A stretch of DNA of 20,268 bases, from positions 1 to 20,268 of the forward strand of contig NZ_CAMLOV010000098.1 in NCBI RefSeq assembly GCF_946481715.1. Direction: 5' to 3'. A model generated the notes under the pieces. The model made no database searches. It had not been told where the DNA came from and was given only the letters and a program-made list of their open reading frames with translations. The DNA comes from an uncultured Mucilaginibacter sp. (lineage in GTDB: Bacteria > Bacteroidota > Bacteroidia > Sphingobacteriales > Sphingobacteriaceae). Each line of letters begins with the position of its first letter. Within the stretch, counting starts at the first letter, position 1. The translations under genes were made by a program, and so were the position numbers. Below are positions 1 to 8,607 of the stretch, piece by piece.

Positions 1-44
1 AACAATTCCCCAAAAAAAATTTCTATTCATAAATTTATAAATTA

Positions 45-2414
45 TTACATCTTTACTTCAATCTTTCGCTTCAGTTGCTGCTGGTTACGAAAGATCACTA
101 TTTCGGTATTTTTCCCGGTAACCGCATTCCGGGCTTCCTGCAGGTCTTTAAAAATGTCGACCTGTTTGCGATTAAAAGCCAGTATTACATCATTGGCCTG
201 GAGGAATGCCGCTGCGGCCGATCCGGGGGTAACTGAGAGGACTAATACACCTCTTATCCGGTCCATGCCTGTTGCGGATTGCTCGCCGGCGGTGGCCAGG
301 TTTTTTACCCTAGCACCCATAAAGTCTATTGGTTCATCTTTAGTTAAATTATTGGCAACTACCACCATCGGAAAAAATGGTTTTTTGGCGACCCTCTTCA
401 GCCTTACTGAAACAACACCGAAGCTACCCATTGCGAAGTTTTTGAAGCCGACCGACAAAGCGGCAACACCTTTTTTTACCCGAAAATCTCCTTTTTCAGT
501 ATTTTCAAAGGTTAAAGTACCGTACGCAGAATGGCCGTCTGTTCCGCGAGAACGGGCTTCGGCCAGTGAAAGGGAATCCGGAAAGGCGTTATAATCAATT
601 TCCAGCCCCCAGTCGGATATACCGATAGGCTGGTATGCCGTCCCAACAATATTATGGCGAAATACATCCCCGCTATTTTTAAACCAAACATGTGGGTGAA
701 AGGTATTATTAACCATGATATTGTTTTCAACAATACGTTTTACACCTTCCCGCAGCTTAATGCCCCCGTTTAAACACAAGTTATTATAAATATAGTAGTT
801 GCTGGATCCGTCGTCAAGGTCAATATCCCAACCGTGGTCGCAGCGGAACCTGTTGTTACGCAGGATGATCGGTTTCACAACATCAAGGAGTGCCAGGCCT
901 GGGTTTTCGGCAACTATCGAATCAAGCTTTCTTTTATCCGCTTGCCAGTAACGGTCGCGCCCCCAGGAATTGAAAGAGCCGTGATCACCTGTTTCCTTTA
1001 CGGTATTAAAGATATCGTTATATTCGATTACATGACCTCCCCAGGTACCTTCACTTACGTTGATGCCCGCGCGGGGCACATCATAAATGGTATTGTGGCT
1101 TACCAAAATATCACTACACATGGATAGTTCTACCCCGGCCGATTGTTTTTCTACATACCCGAGATTAAACATCAGGTTATCATAAACTTTACAATCTTTA
1201 GGGTAATTGTTTGTTTTAGGGCCAGGTGTAACGTCTATTTGTGCCGGTGAAATATACTCGTTATATTTAAAACTGGGTGAGCGTACCGCCCCCGGGTCGC
1301 CTACGAAACAAATGCCGCTTGCGCCAATCTCGGAGATCCTGCAGCCGGAAACTTCACAGCTGCGGTTGAAGTTGCTAAAAAAAACCGCGTTGCTCCCCAA
1401 ATTTGTTAGTATGCATTTTTCGAGCCGGCAATGTACCGCCCCCTCGTAAAACACCGCTCCGCCTCGGTAAATTGTCCAGTCGCTGCGCAGCAACGGCTCC
1501 TTGTTTTCCATAAAGGTGCGTACCGTCTCTGTTAATGTAAGCCCGGAGATGGTAATGTTTTTAACCGGCTTTTCTTCCGTGCCTCTGAATTCAAATAAAT
1601 GGGCCAGCTGTGGCACCTCAAACTTTGCAGTTTTTAAATCAAGGCCCACAGGTGGATAATAATATAATACCTTGGTTTTTTTATCGTAAAACCATTCGTT
1701 GGCCGTATCAAGTTCTTCAAATATATTCTCTGCGTAACGATATTTTTCGTGCATGCCCGAACGCCGGTTATTTTGCCAGCCACCTTGCAGTACAGGCTGA
1801 CCGCTGGTGTCTTTACCTGTAATGATGTAATGAAAATCGCCCCACTTGGCACTGTGCAATGCATGCACATACCCGCCCTCGGGCGACTTCCACCTCGCAG
1901 CGCGTTCTTTACTTACTGCATCAGCCGCGGTACCACCGAGAATCTCGGCCGAAGGGTCGTAGTTAGGGTAGCGGGCCATCTGCTGCAATTTTCCGTTTAC
2001 AAGCAGCTCATCAAAAACAACGTCCCGGGCAATCTTAGATTGCCGGATTCCATTTTTGGGTACTGTCCAATTTAGTCCGCCCAAGATAGCCCCGCCGCTT
2101 ACAATAACCTTTTGGTGGTCTACATTGGTCACAGTCAACGGTTCATTATCTTTCCTTGAGTCGGCCGAAGTAAATACTACAGGTTCGTTCAAATAATAGG
2201 TGCCGCCGTAAAGCCTGATGAAAACAGCTCCCGAAATCTTCCTCGCCGCGCTCAACGCAGCGCTTATGGAAGCAAATGGTTTGCTCTTGGTACCCGGGTT
2301 GCCGTCATTACCGCTAACAGAAACATATAAATTAGTTTGTGCGTTACCAACAGCAGGCCATACCAATACGGCTAATAAGACTGCTATTGTCATCGAGTAC
2401 TTAATTTTCTGCAT
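45..2414 (-). CDS. Secreted right-handed parallel beta-helix protein with C-terminal PDZ domain (GH141-like candidate)
   Basis: 789 residues. An N-terminal signal peptide ends near residue 25 (VGNA/QT) and there is no lipobox Cys, so the protein is probably periplasmic. The mature start (LYVSVSGNDGNPGTKSKPF, then a GGTYYL turn) is the usual opening of Bacteroidota parallel beta-helix carbohydrate-active proteins. The middle carries repeated short strand/turn units with N-rich ladders (for example SNAVFFSNFNRSCEVSGCRI and later NNRF, NNLC, ENNIMVNN). The segment with VNGKLQQMARYPNYDP resembles proteins assigned to GH141 (alpha-L-fucosidase or xylanase), but I cannot confirm the family or catalytic residues by eye. 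Residues about 702-789 form a PDZ domain (GVLVLSVTPGSAAAAF, then NDVILAFNRKQV). It is the last gene of the cluster, 65 bases after the GH42 gene, with a possible terminator between. Beta-helix fold and PDZ are confident; enzymatic activity is inference. Confidence 0.85.
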   Translation of the reverse strand: MQKIKYSMTIAVLLAVLVWPAVGNAQTNLYVSVSGNDGNPGTKSKPFASISAALSAARKISGAVFIRLYGGTYYLNEPVVFTSADSRKDNEPLTVTNVDHQKVIVSGGAILGGLNWTVPKNGIRQSKIARDVVFDELLVNGKLQQMARYPNYDPSAEILGGTAADAVSKERAARWKSPEGGYVHALHSAKWGDFHYIITGKDTSGQPVLQGGWQNNRRSGMHEKYRYAENIFEELDTANEWFYDKKTKVLYYYPPVGLDLKTAKFEVPQLAHLFEFRGTEEKPVKNITISGLTLTETVRTFMENKEPLLRSDWTIYRGGAVFYEGAVHCRLEKCILTNLGSNAVFFSNFNRSCEVSGCRISEIGASGICFVGDPGAVRSPSFKYNEYISPAQIDVTPGPKTNNYPKDCKVYDNLMFNLGYVEKQSAGVELSMCSDILVSHNTIYDVPRAGINVSEGTWGGHVIEYNDIFNTVKETGDHGSFNSWGRDRYWQADKRKLDSIVAENPGLALLDVVKPIILRNNRFRCDHGWDIDLDDGSSNYYIYNNLCLNGGIKLREGVKRIVENNIMVNNTFHPHVWFKNSGDVFRHNIVGTAYQPIGISDWGLEIDYNAFPDSLSLAEARSRGTDGHSAYGTLTFENTEKGDFRVKKGVAALSVGFKNFAMGSFGVVSVRLKRVAKKPFFPMVVVANNLTKDEPIDFMGARVKNLATAGEQSATGMDRIRGVLVLSVTPGSAAAAFLQANDVILAFNRKQVDIFKDLQEARNAVTGKNTEIVIFRNQQQLKRKIEVKM

Positions 2415-2423
2415 TTAATGTTG

Positions 2424-2459
2424 CTTAAAAATCACCGGGCTTCTATTTAGTTTCCCGGT
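2424..2459 (-). terminator. Possible intrinsic terminator after the GH42 gene
   Basis: Read on the minus strand, ACCGGG pairs with CCCGGT across a 14-base loop, and the stem is followed by GATTTTTAAG. It begins 20 bases after the GH42 stop and lies before the beta-helix gene start at 2414. The 6-bp stem with a long loop is weak, so partial readthrough into the beta-helix gene is likely. Confidence 0.4.
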
Positions 2460-2479
2460 TGTTCAATATATAAAAAGAG

Positions 2480-4522
2480 TTATTTCACTTCTATAAACTC
2501 CGGCTCGTACGGCGCGATAGTAAAATTGCCTGTATAGCTTTTATCAAAAAGAATACTCTTTGATTTTCCATTCATTGGAATTTCCTTCGGTTCACCGGTC
2601 ACATTCAGGTATAAAAAATGATTCTTGTCAATTTGCCGGGCCATCACACCATTGGGTGCCAAAGGCCCTTTCTTAATCCCAAGTTCATCGATCAGTTCGT
2701 CGAGCAATGGGTTCAATACATTGCTACCTGCGGGTAACCCTACATAAATTGCCCTGCCTTTACCATATTTATTAGAAGTTATAATTGGGTAGTCCTTGTC
2801 CAAACTAGTGATGCTGGCTAAAACCTGGGCACCTTTGGGGTCTATAACATCAAACCTTGCCGATTCTGCACTTATAGATGTGCCCTTATAGTTAACATCT
2901 AATTTTTTTCCCCTATAAGATTTTCTTGATACTTCATTCAAATTTTCTGTCTCCTCGTAACTTGCTACCCTTATGCCAAAAACATCGTCCAATCGCCCAG
3001 GGCGGGTAGACGCAAATACTTTCCCGGTTTCGTCAACCACAGCAGAATTACTTGTCATAACAACTGTGCCGCCGTTTTTTACAAACTCGCGGATTTTGCT
3101 GGCCGTTGTTTCATCCATTACCGTTACGCCGGGCACAAAGAGTAACTTGTACTTTAATGAGCTTTTGCTGATCTCAACAACATTGGCATCCATATTACGG
3201 CTATAAAACAAGTTCCAGCAGCTCTGTAACTGTTGGTCCTGCGCCTCGGGGAAAGCGCTGCTGGCTATCTGGCTGGGAAAGGAGAATGCTAAGCCAACTT
3301 CCGGGCTGGCTTTGTAAGGGAAGAATTTTTCGATCTTTTTAAACTCGGTAGCCATCTTTTTGTATTCATCATATTTACGATTGGGGACGCCGTCCCAGTC
3401 AAGCATCCCCTCCAGGTATTGTTCCTCGCCCGACCACATACTTTGCCAGGTCCAACCGCAAACCATCTGATTGCCATACATCAACGTAGCATACGCCGAT
3501 TTCCTGATTGAATTAGGCACCGCCGTCATGGTTGTAAATTCACTACACCAAAAAGGGTTTGTACTTTCAAACTGAATACGGGAGATACCAAACAAGGCAT
3601 TCATCACGCCCCAATTCGTTAGTAAAGAGTTACCGGGATAAAAGCCCGCTCCTTCACGGGTCATTTTGCCTGAATAAGCGATCTGTGAATAGTCAAAATA
3701 TTTTAAGGCGCTGTAATACCAGGCATTGGTGTTTGTAAGTACCCCGGGGGCATTTGTATTAACCTTATTGAGCACTTTAAATAAAATCTGGTTGACCTCA
3801 TCTGAAATAAAACGCCTGAAATCCAATATTTTCTCCGGCGCGCCATTCTTTTCGCCCGCTACGGGTAGTCCCACTTCATCAAAATCGTTGATCCTGCGAG
3901 ACCAACGTTGTGTCGCCCAGGCTTTGTTAAAATTATCAAGGTTCGAATACTTCTTCACCAGCCAAACAACGAATCTTTTCCGCACCGTTTCTGAATAGGA
4001 AATAGGGCCATCGCCAGATTCGTTATCAACACCAAAAGCTAAAAGCGCCGGGTGTTTAGCATAATGCTTTGTTAGTGTATCCGCAAAGCGTACAGCATAT
4101 TTTTGATACATCGGGTCGCCTAAATCATCCATGTAGCGATGGTTTGGATATTGCGCAACGCCGCCCGGGCTGGTAACATCAATTGAGGGGTACTTATGGT
4201 GCAGCCAAACAGGTGCAGGGCGAATAGCGATATCAAGTATTACCTTTATCCCTGCCTTATTCATCATATCCATCACAGCATCAAACCATTGAAAATCAAA
4301 CTTACCTTCAGAGGGTTCATAACTGTCCCAGGCCAGGTGGCCCATCCTAACTGCCTTGAATCCGGCAGCCTTCATTAAGGCAATATCCTTTTTTATTTTT
4401 TCCTGGTCTTTATCATCATGTGGATGATAATTGGCGCCGACATATAGTGTTTGAGCTTTAACCGACGAAGCGGCAAGCAACAGCGTTGAAAATATTAAAA
4501 GCTTTTGTATCCTTATTTTCAT
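2480..4522 (-). CDS. GH42-type beta-galactosidase, secreted
   Basis: Predicted to hydrolyse terminal beta-D-galactosides released from a hemicellulose. I place the start at the ATG at 4522 (MKIRIQKLL), which gives 680 residues and a clean signal peptide ending near residue 23 (VKA/QT). The upstream in-frame ATG at 4585 would add 21 charged residues before the signal peptide. The clan GH-A barrel begins at LYVGANYHPHDDKDQ and contains WDSYEPSEGKFDFQWFD and PAPVWLHHKYP, typical of GH42. The likely acid/base is Glu168 in FGVDNESG and the nucleophile Glu328 in FWCSEF. Residues about 400-550 look like the GH42 trimerisation domain (LLFVPGVTVMDE, NGGTVVMTS), followed by a short C-terminal beta domain. 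There is no lipobox, so a periplasmic location is expected. It lies 80 bases downstream of the GH3 gene. Family is confident; exact sugar specificity is inferred. Confidence 0.88.
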   Translation of the reverse strand: MKIRIQKLLIFSTLLLAASSVKAQTLYVGANYHPHDDKDQEKIKKDIALMKAAGFKAVRMGHLAWDSYEPSEGKFDFQWFDAVMDMMNKAGIKVILDIAIRPAPVWLHHKYPSIDVTSPGGVAQYPNHRYMDDLGDPMYQKYAVRFADTLTKHYAKHPALLAFGVDNESGDGPISYSETVRKRFVVWLVKKYSNLDNFNKAWATQRWSRRINDFDEVGLPVAGEKNGAPEKILDFRRFISDEVNQILFKVLNKVNTNAPGVLTNTNAWYYSALKYFDYSQIAYSGKMTREGAGFYPGNSLLTNWGVMNALFGISRIQFESTNPFWCSEFTTMTAVPNSIRKSAYATLMYGNQMVCGWTWQSMWSGEEQYLEGMLDWDGVPNRKYDEYKKMATEFKKIEKFFPYKASPEVGLAFSFPSQIASSAFPEAQDQQLQSCWNLFYSRNMDANVVEISKSSLKYKLLFVPGVTVMDETTASKIREFVKNGGTVVMTSNSAVVDETGKVFASTRPGRLDDVFGIRVASYEETENLNEVSRKSYRGKKLDVNYKGTSISAESARFDVIDPKGAQVLASITSLDKDYPIITSNKYGKGRAIYVGLPAGSNVLNPLLDELIDELGIKKGPLAPNGVMARQIDKNHFLYLNVTGEPKEIPMNGKSKSILFDKSYTGNFTIAPYEPEFIEVK

Positions 4523-4602
4523 AATTAGAATTATTCTTTGTGTAAGGTATTCAGGATGGCTGTGTTTCTCGTTCAGATTTCCCATTAACCCTTACCCTAT
4601 TT

Positions 4603-6780
4603 TTATTTAACTGAAATTTTCACTGTTTTTGAGATATTGCGTGATGAATTACCTAAATGAAGAAGAAATTCACCGGCTTCAACTTTCCATGATTTTTTTG
4701 CTTCGTCATAAAAAGCCAGGTCCGCAACCTTTACATCCAGTTCAACTGTTTTAGTTTCGCCCGGCTGCAGAAAAACTTTTTTGAAAGCCTTCAATTCCTT
4801 TTCGGGGCGCAAAACTGAACTGACAGGATCACTTACATACAACTGCACAACCTCGGCGCCATAACGCGCACCTATATTTTTAACCACAAATTTTGCGTGA
4901 ATGATACCATCCTTTTTGTAGATATTCTTGTCTGTTGAAAAATTACTAAGTGCAAAATCTGCATAAGAGAGCCCGTATCCGAAAGGAAACTGGGGCTGGA
5001 TCTTCTTAGTATCAAACCAGCGATACCCTACTAAAACATCCTCCTCGTAATTTACTTTCAAATCTTTTCCGGGGAAATTGCCCAACGCATGGGCAGGCGA
5101 CTGATCCAGCGCGACAGGTATTGTAAAAGGCAATTTACCGGATGGGTTCACCTTGCCGCTTAAAATATCCGCCACCGCATTTCCGGCTTCCATACCGCCA
5201 TACCACGACCATAAAATAGCAGGTACCCGATTAACAATGCCTGCTAATTTTACAGGAGAACCGGCTATCATTACCACAACCGTGCTCGGATTTGCTTTTG
5301 CCACCTCCTGGATCAAAACGTCCTGGCCATAAGGCAGGTCCATACTTTGTTTATCGAAAGATTCCGTATCAAAATCGTGGTTCAAACCACCGAAAATGAT
5401 AACAACGTCTGATTCCCTGGCAACTTTTACAGCCTCCTGAATCAACTTCCAATCAACATGATCTGAATTGGCCTGCCCCTTGTTGCTACCTTCTTTAAAC
5501 GCAGATTGTTTTTCATATCCCTGGGCAAAATTTATTTTCACGTTAGCACCGAACTTTTGCTTAATTGCCTCTAAAGGCGTTACTTCATACAATGCTTTTA
5601 TCTCTGAGCTAAGCCCAGCCCCGCATTGCTCCCGCGTGGCATTATCACCAATGATAGCAACCGATTTTATTTTGTTAAAATTGATAGGAAGGGAGTTCCC
5701 TTTGTTTTGAAGCAGTACTGCGGCTTCGGTTGCTGAGTTGTAGGCTGCCTTTTGATGCTCGGGCGTATTCATTTTCCCCTTTTCGCGGTTACTTTCATCA
5801 AACATCTTCGTTTTGAGCATTACGCGCAGCACATTTGCTACTTTTTCGTCAACCACCGATAATGGTACCTCTCCCTGTTCAACAGCCTTTATTAACGGAT
5901 CGGCAAAATACCATTCGTTGTAATCTTTTTTATCGGTACCCATTTCCAGGTCAAGGCCGGTTAACGCTGCCTTCACAGTAGTATGCGCCGCAGCCCAATC
6001 GGTCATTAACACGCCTTTAAATCCAAATTCTTTCCGAAGGATCTGCCTGTTGAGATATTCGTTTTCCGAACACCAGTCGCCCCTGAACTTATTGTAAGCA
6101 GCCATTACGGTATAAGCACCGCCTTCAGTAACAGACGCTTTGAAACCCGGCAAATAGATCTCCCGCAAGGCCCTTTCGCTCATGTATACATCAACAGAAT
6201 CGCGATGCGTTTCCTGGTTATTGGCTAACCAATGTTTCACACTCACAGCCACATCTTTGGACTGAAGGGCTTTGATGTAAGCAACGGCCATCCTCGAAAT
6301 AAGGAAAGGGTCTTCACTCATGTATTCGAAGTTGCGGCCACAAAGTGGCGAACGGATAATGTTAATCCCCGGCCCTAGTAAAACATCTTTTTTCCTAAAC
6401 CGGGCTTCCTCGCCCAACACCAGGCCCTGCTTTAAGGCCAGTTGAGGGTTCCAGGTTGCAGCAAGGGCAGTTCCCGGAGGAAAGCAGGTTGCCGAGTCAG
6501 TAGTCCAGCCCGCATAAGCCCAATCGTGCCTGTTAATTTCAGCACGTACGCCATGCGGCCCGTCGCTCAACGCCCATTCGGGAATACCTAACTTCTTTAT
6601 GCCGGATACATAAAACTTGGAATTCGCGTGCAACAAGCTCACTTTTTCCTGTAAAGTCATCTGGCTAATCAGGGTACGGATCTTTTCTTTTTGGTAGCTA
6701 TCATTCAAAGTTTGCTGTGCATTGGCCATTCCTGCTGTCAGCAGAATAAAAAAAAGTATATGGCAGCATCTCTTCATCAT
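4603..6780 (-). CDS. GH3 beta-glucosidase/beta-xylosidase, secreted
   Basis: An exo-acting glycoside hydrolase expected to remove terminal beta-linked glucose (or xylose) from imported oligosaccharides. I choose the ATG at 6780 (MMKRCCHILFF), or equally the next codon at 6777, because it puts a signal peptide at the very N-terminus ending at ANA/QQ. The ATG at 6810 would add ten residues and leave only three bases after the GH39 stop. With 725 residues it is a normal three-part GH3. The N-terminal barrel has LSDGPHGVR, GRNFEYMSEDP and the KHWLANNQETHR substrate loop; the nucleophile is Asp261 in VLMTDWAAAH. The alpha/beta sandwich has HDFDTESFDKQ with Glu473 as likely acid/base. A fibronectin-III-like domain ends the protein (GAEVVQLYVSDP, RPEKELKAF, LQPGET). 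Membership in GH3 is certain; glucose versus xylose preference cannot be read from sequence. Confidence 0.95.
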   Translation of the reverse strand: MMKRCCHILFFILLTAGMANAQQTLNDSYQKEKIRTLISQMTLQEKVSLLHANSKFYVSGIKKLGIPEWALSDGPHGVRAEINRHDWAYAGWTTDSATCFPPGTALAATWNPQLALKQGLVLGEEARFRKKDVLLGPGINIIRSPLCGRNFEYMSEDPFLISRMAVAYIKALQSKDVAVSVKHWLANNQETHRDSVDVYMSERALREIYLPGFKASVTEGGAYTVMAAYNKFRGDWCSENEYLNRQILRKEFGFKGVLMTDWAAAHTTVKAALTGLDLEMGTDKKDYNEWYFADPLIKAVEQGEVPLSVVDEKVANVLRVMLKTKMFDESNREKGKMNTPEHQKAAYNSATEAAVLLQNKGNSLPINFNKIKSVAIIGDNATREQCGAGLSSEIKALYEVTPLEAIKQKFGANVKINFAQGYEKQSAFKEGSNKGQANSDHVDWKLIQEAVKVARESDVVIIFGGLNHDFDTESFDKQSMDLPYGQDVLIQEVAKANPSTVVVMIAGSPVKLAGIVNRVPAILWSWYGGMEAGNAVADILSGKVNPSGKLPFTIPVALDQSPAHALGNFPGKDLKVNYEEDVLVGYRWFDTKKIQPQFPFGYGLSYADFALSNFSTDKNIYKKDGIIHAKFVVKNIGARYGAEVVQLYVSDPVSSVLRPEKELKAFKKVFLQPGETKTVELDVKVADLAFYDEAKKSWKVEAGEFLLHLGNSSRNISKTVKISVK

Positions 6781-6813
6781 TATCTTCAGCTTTAATATCA
6801 ATATATTCATTTG

Positions 6814-8370
6814 TTATCGTTTGATCAGGTTTACCAGGATGACATCGTTTTCCCTTATATCAATTTCGCTGGAATACTTAGCATTTGGTTTTATTTCAAT
6901 TTGCCGTATTGCAACAGGAGAGCCGTTTTGTTCTTTCAATTTTTCAACTTGCTGCCTGTTTAGCTGCTTTGGCCGGCCCATATCCACATAGCCTGTATAC
7001 GCATCGTTCACTCTGTAACCTACTTTATAAATTTGCATAGTGTACTTCCCCGCAGGCACATGCGATAAGTTTATTATTACTTTGCCTTTTGATTTGGCAG
7101 GCAGGTCTTTAATATAATAAGCCTGGTTGTTCACCGAATCTGGTAAGGTATAGGTATAATCCCACAATAATAGCTGGATACCCCCTTTATCATCTTTGCA
7201 AGCCCATGAACGGGTGTCGGTATTGGCTAACTCCGTTCGTCCGAGTTTATTCATAAATTTATAAGAATAAAAAGCCGGCTTGTTTATACCCTGAATATTG
7301 AGCAAACCAAAGCCACCATGAAAAGGCGTGTACCGCGGGCCTGGCTCTTCAAATACGTCTGTAAAAACCCAGTACGACATGGAGTTGGCCGCATTCCCTA
7401 CTTGTTTTATTTTCTCTAAAATGTAGGCTGCTTCGTGATAGCTGTCGTGCACAGGATCGGCCGGTGTGTAGGATGCACTCCATTCGGTATAATGCAGTTC
7501 CAAACCAGGTATGGCAGATTGGGCAATTTGTTTACGGGAATTCAACACGTCGCCACTTACCGACAGCGAATCTTTGCTTAATACCGTACCCGAATTGCCA
7601 TACTCATCCAAAAAGCCCTGATTTACCCCATAAGAATGGGTACTGACGAAGTCGATCGGGATGTTATTTTTGCTGCAATGAGCTATCATCTCCGGAACCC
7701 ATGCCGCACCTGCAGTAGCTGGCCCGCCTACCTTATATGCAGGGTTTACGCCTTTAACTGCCTTCGCAGAGTAATCGTACAGTTTAAAATAATCCTCCTG
7801 CGTACCTGTCCAAAATCCGGGGGATAAATTTGGCTCATTCCAAACTTCAAAATACCAGGTTTTTACCTCTTCGGCACCATACCGCTCTGTAAAATGTTGC
7901 ACAAGATTACTTATAAGTGCCTGCCACTTGTTATAATCTTTTGGCGGGGTAACGTTGCCGCGCCACCAAAAAATTGTTTGGTTGCCGCTTGCCAGGGCAT
8001 TAGGCATAAAGCCCAGCTCCACAAATGGCTTCATGCCAATTTTATGCAGAAAATCAAAAAGCGCATCTACATACATATAATTATACTGAGGAACGCCTTT
8101 CGAGTCTTCGGTATATACAGCCATATCATCGGTTAGTAGTCCATGCATGCGGATATATTTAAAGCCACATTGTTTCCTTACGTATTCTAACTGTTGTTGC
8201 CAATCGGCACGCAGTCCTTCATTTGCCCGGCCTGCGCCTACGCAGGCGTTAAACATGGTATTAAGTTTACCCGAGGCTTTTTTTAAATCCACACTGATTG
8301 TTCTTTGGCCGTTAACATTCGCCAAAAAAACGAATTGCGATACCACCAATACCCAAATTATTTTTTTCAT
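6814..8370 (-). CDS. GH39-family glycosidase (beta-xylosidase-like), secreted
   Basis: 518 residues from the ATG at 8370 (MKKIIWVLVVSQFVFLANVNGQ), which opens a signal peptide. An upstream in-frame ATG at 8415 would add 15 residues and would overlap the end of the glycosidase remnant upstream, so I reject it. The barrel includes KYIRMHGLLTDDMAVY, KPFVELGFMP, then WYFEVWNEPNLSPGFW with the acid/base Glu179, and LELHYTEWSASY with the nucleophile Glu296. These are the usual GH39 motifs, as are PFHGGFGLLN and the C-terminal beta-sandwich region. Known activities in the family are beta-xylosidase, alpha-L-iduronidase and some beta-glucosidase or arabinofuranosidase relatives; a xylosidase-type role fits a plant hemicellulose locus. 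It is followed closely by GH3 and was probably preceded by the gene now present only as a remnant. No lipobox, so likely periplasmic. Confidence 0.9.
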   Translation of the reverse strand: MKKIIWVLVVSQFVFLANVNGQRTISVDLKKASGKLNTMFNACVGAGRANEGLRADWQQQLEYVRKQCGFKYIRMHGLLTDDMAVYTEDSKGVPQYNYMYVDALFDFLHKIGMKPFVELGFMPNALASGNQTIFWWRGNVTPPKDYNKWQALISNLVQHFTERYGAEEVKTWYFEVWNEPNLSPGFWTGTQEDYFKLYDYSAKAVKGVNPAYKVGGPATAGAAWVPEMIAHCSKNNIPIDFVSTHSYGVNQGFLDEYGNSGTVLSKDSLSVSGDVLNSRKQIAQSAIPGLELHYTEWSASYTPADPVHDSYHEAAYILEKIKQVGNAANSMSYWVFTDVFEEPGPRYTPFHGGFGLLNIQGINKPAFYSYKFMNKLGRTELANTDTRSWACKDDKGGIQLLLWDYTYTLPDSVNNQAYYIKDLPAKSKGKVIINLSHVPAGKYTMQIYKVGYRVNDAYTGYVDMGRPKQLNRQQVEKLKEQNGSPVAIRQIEIKPNAKYSSEIDIRENDVILVNLIKR

Positions 8371-8392
8371 TTGTTTGTTAATTCTTAATAAA

Positions 8393-8607
8393 TTATTCCG
8401 TCCACACCAACACACCAGTGGGTTTTAGTGTCTTCTCTCCAATTAAAATTTTTGCTGCATCCGGCAGGCTTACAGTGTAATTTTCTGACGAGTAATTTAA
8501 TGCCGTATAAAAACCATCGCGCCAATAAAATGATTGGCTTGCTGCGCTTCTAACGCAGCCGAGGGGATTAAAAGGCCTAACATCAATACCGTCAGGAATC
8601 TTCGCAT
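8393..8607 (-). pseudogene. Remnant of a secreted beta-galactosidase-like glycosidase (internal deletion)
   Basis: An ATG at 8607 begins a typical signal peptide (MRRFLTVLMLGLLIPSAALE, then AQQ), after which this frame runs out at 8497. In another minus-strand frame, starting near 8541 and ending at the stop 8393-8395, the sequence reads FYWRDGFYTALNYSSENY, then VSLPDAAKILIGEKTLKP and TGVLVWTE. This is a good match in style to the last 45-50 residues of Bacteroidota GH35/GH42-type beta-galactosidases, whose C-terminal beta domain ends in a similar way. The two halves are out of frame and the catalytic barrel between them is missing, so the gene has lost most of its body. The stop lies 22 bases before the GH39 start, where a fully functional operon gene would be expected. 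The exact parent family is uncertain; that it is a coding remnant is well supported by both ends. Confidence 0.65.

Noticed and set aside
154..594. 146-codon plus-strand open frame
   Set aside because: Antisense to the beta-helix/PDZ gene, low-complexity protein with no recognised motif; a shadow frame.
8371..8415. Longer start for the GH39 gene at 8415
   Set aside because: It would put 15 residues before a clean signal peptide and overlap the end of the upstream remnant.
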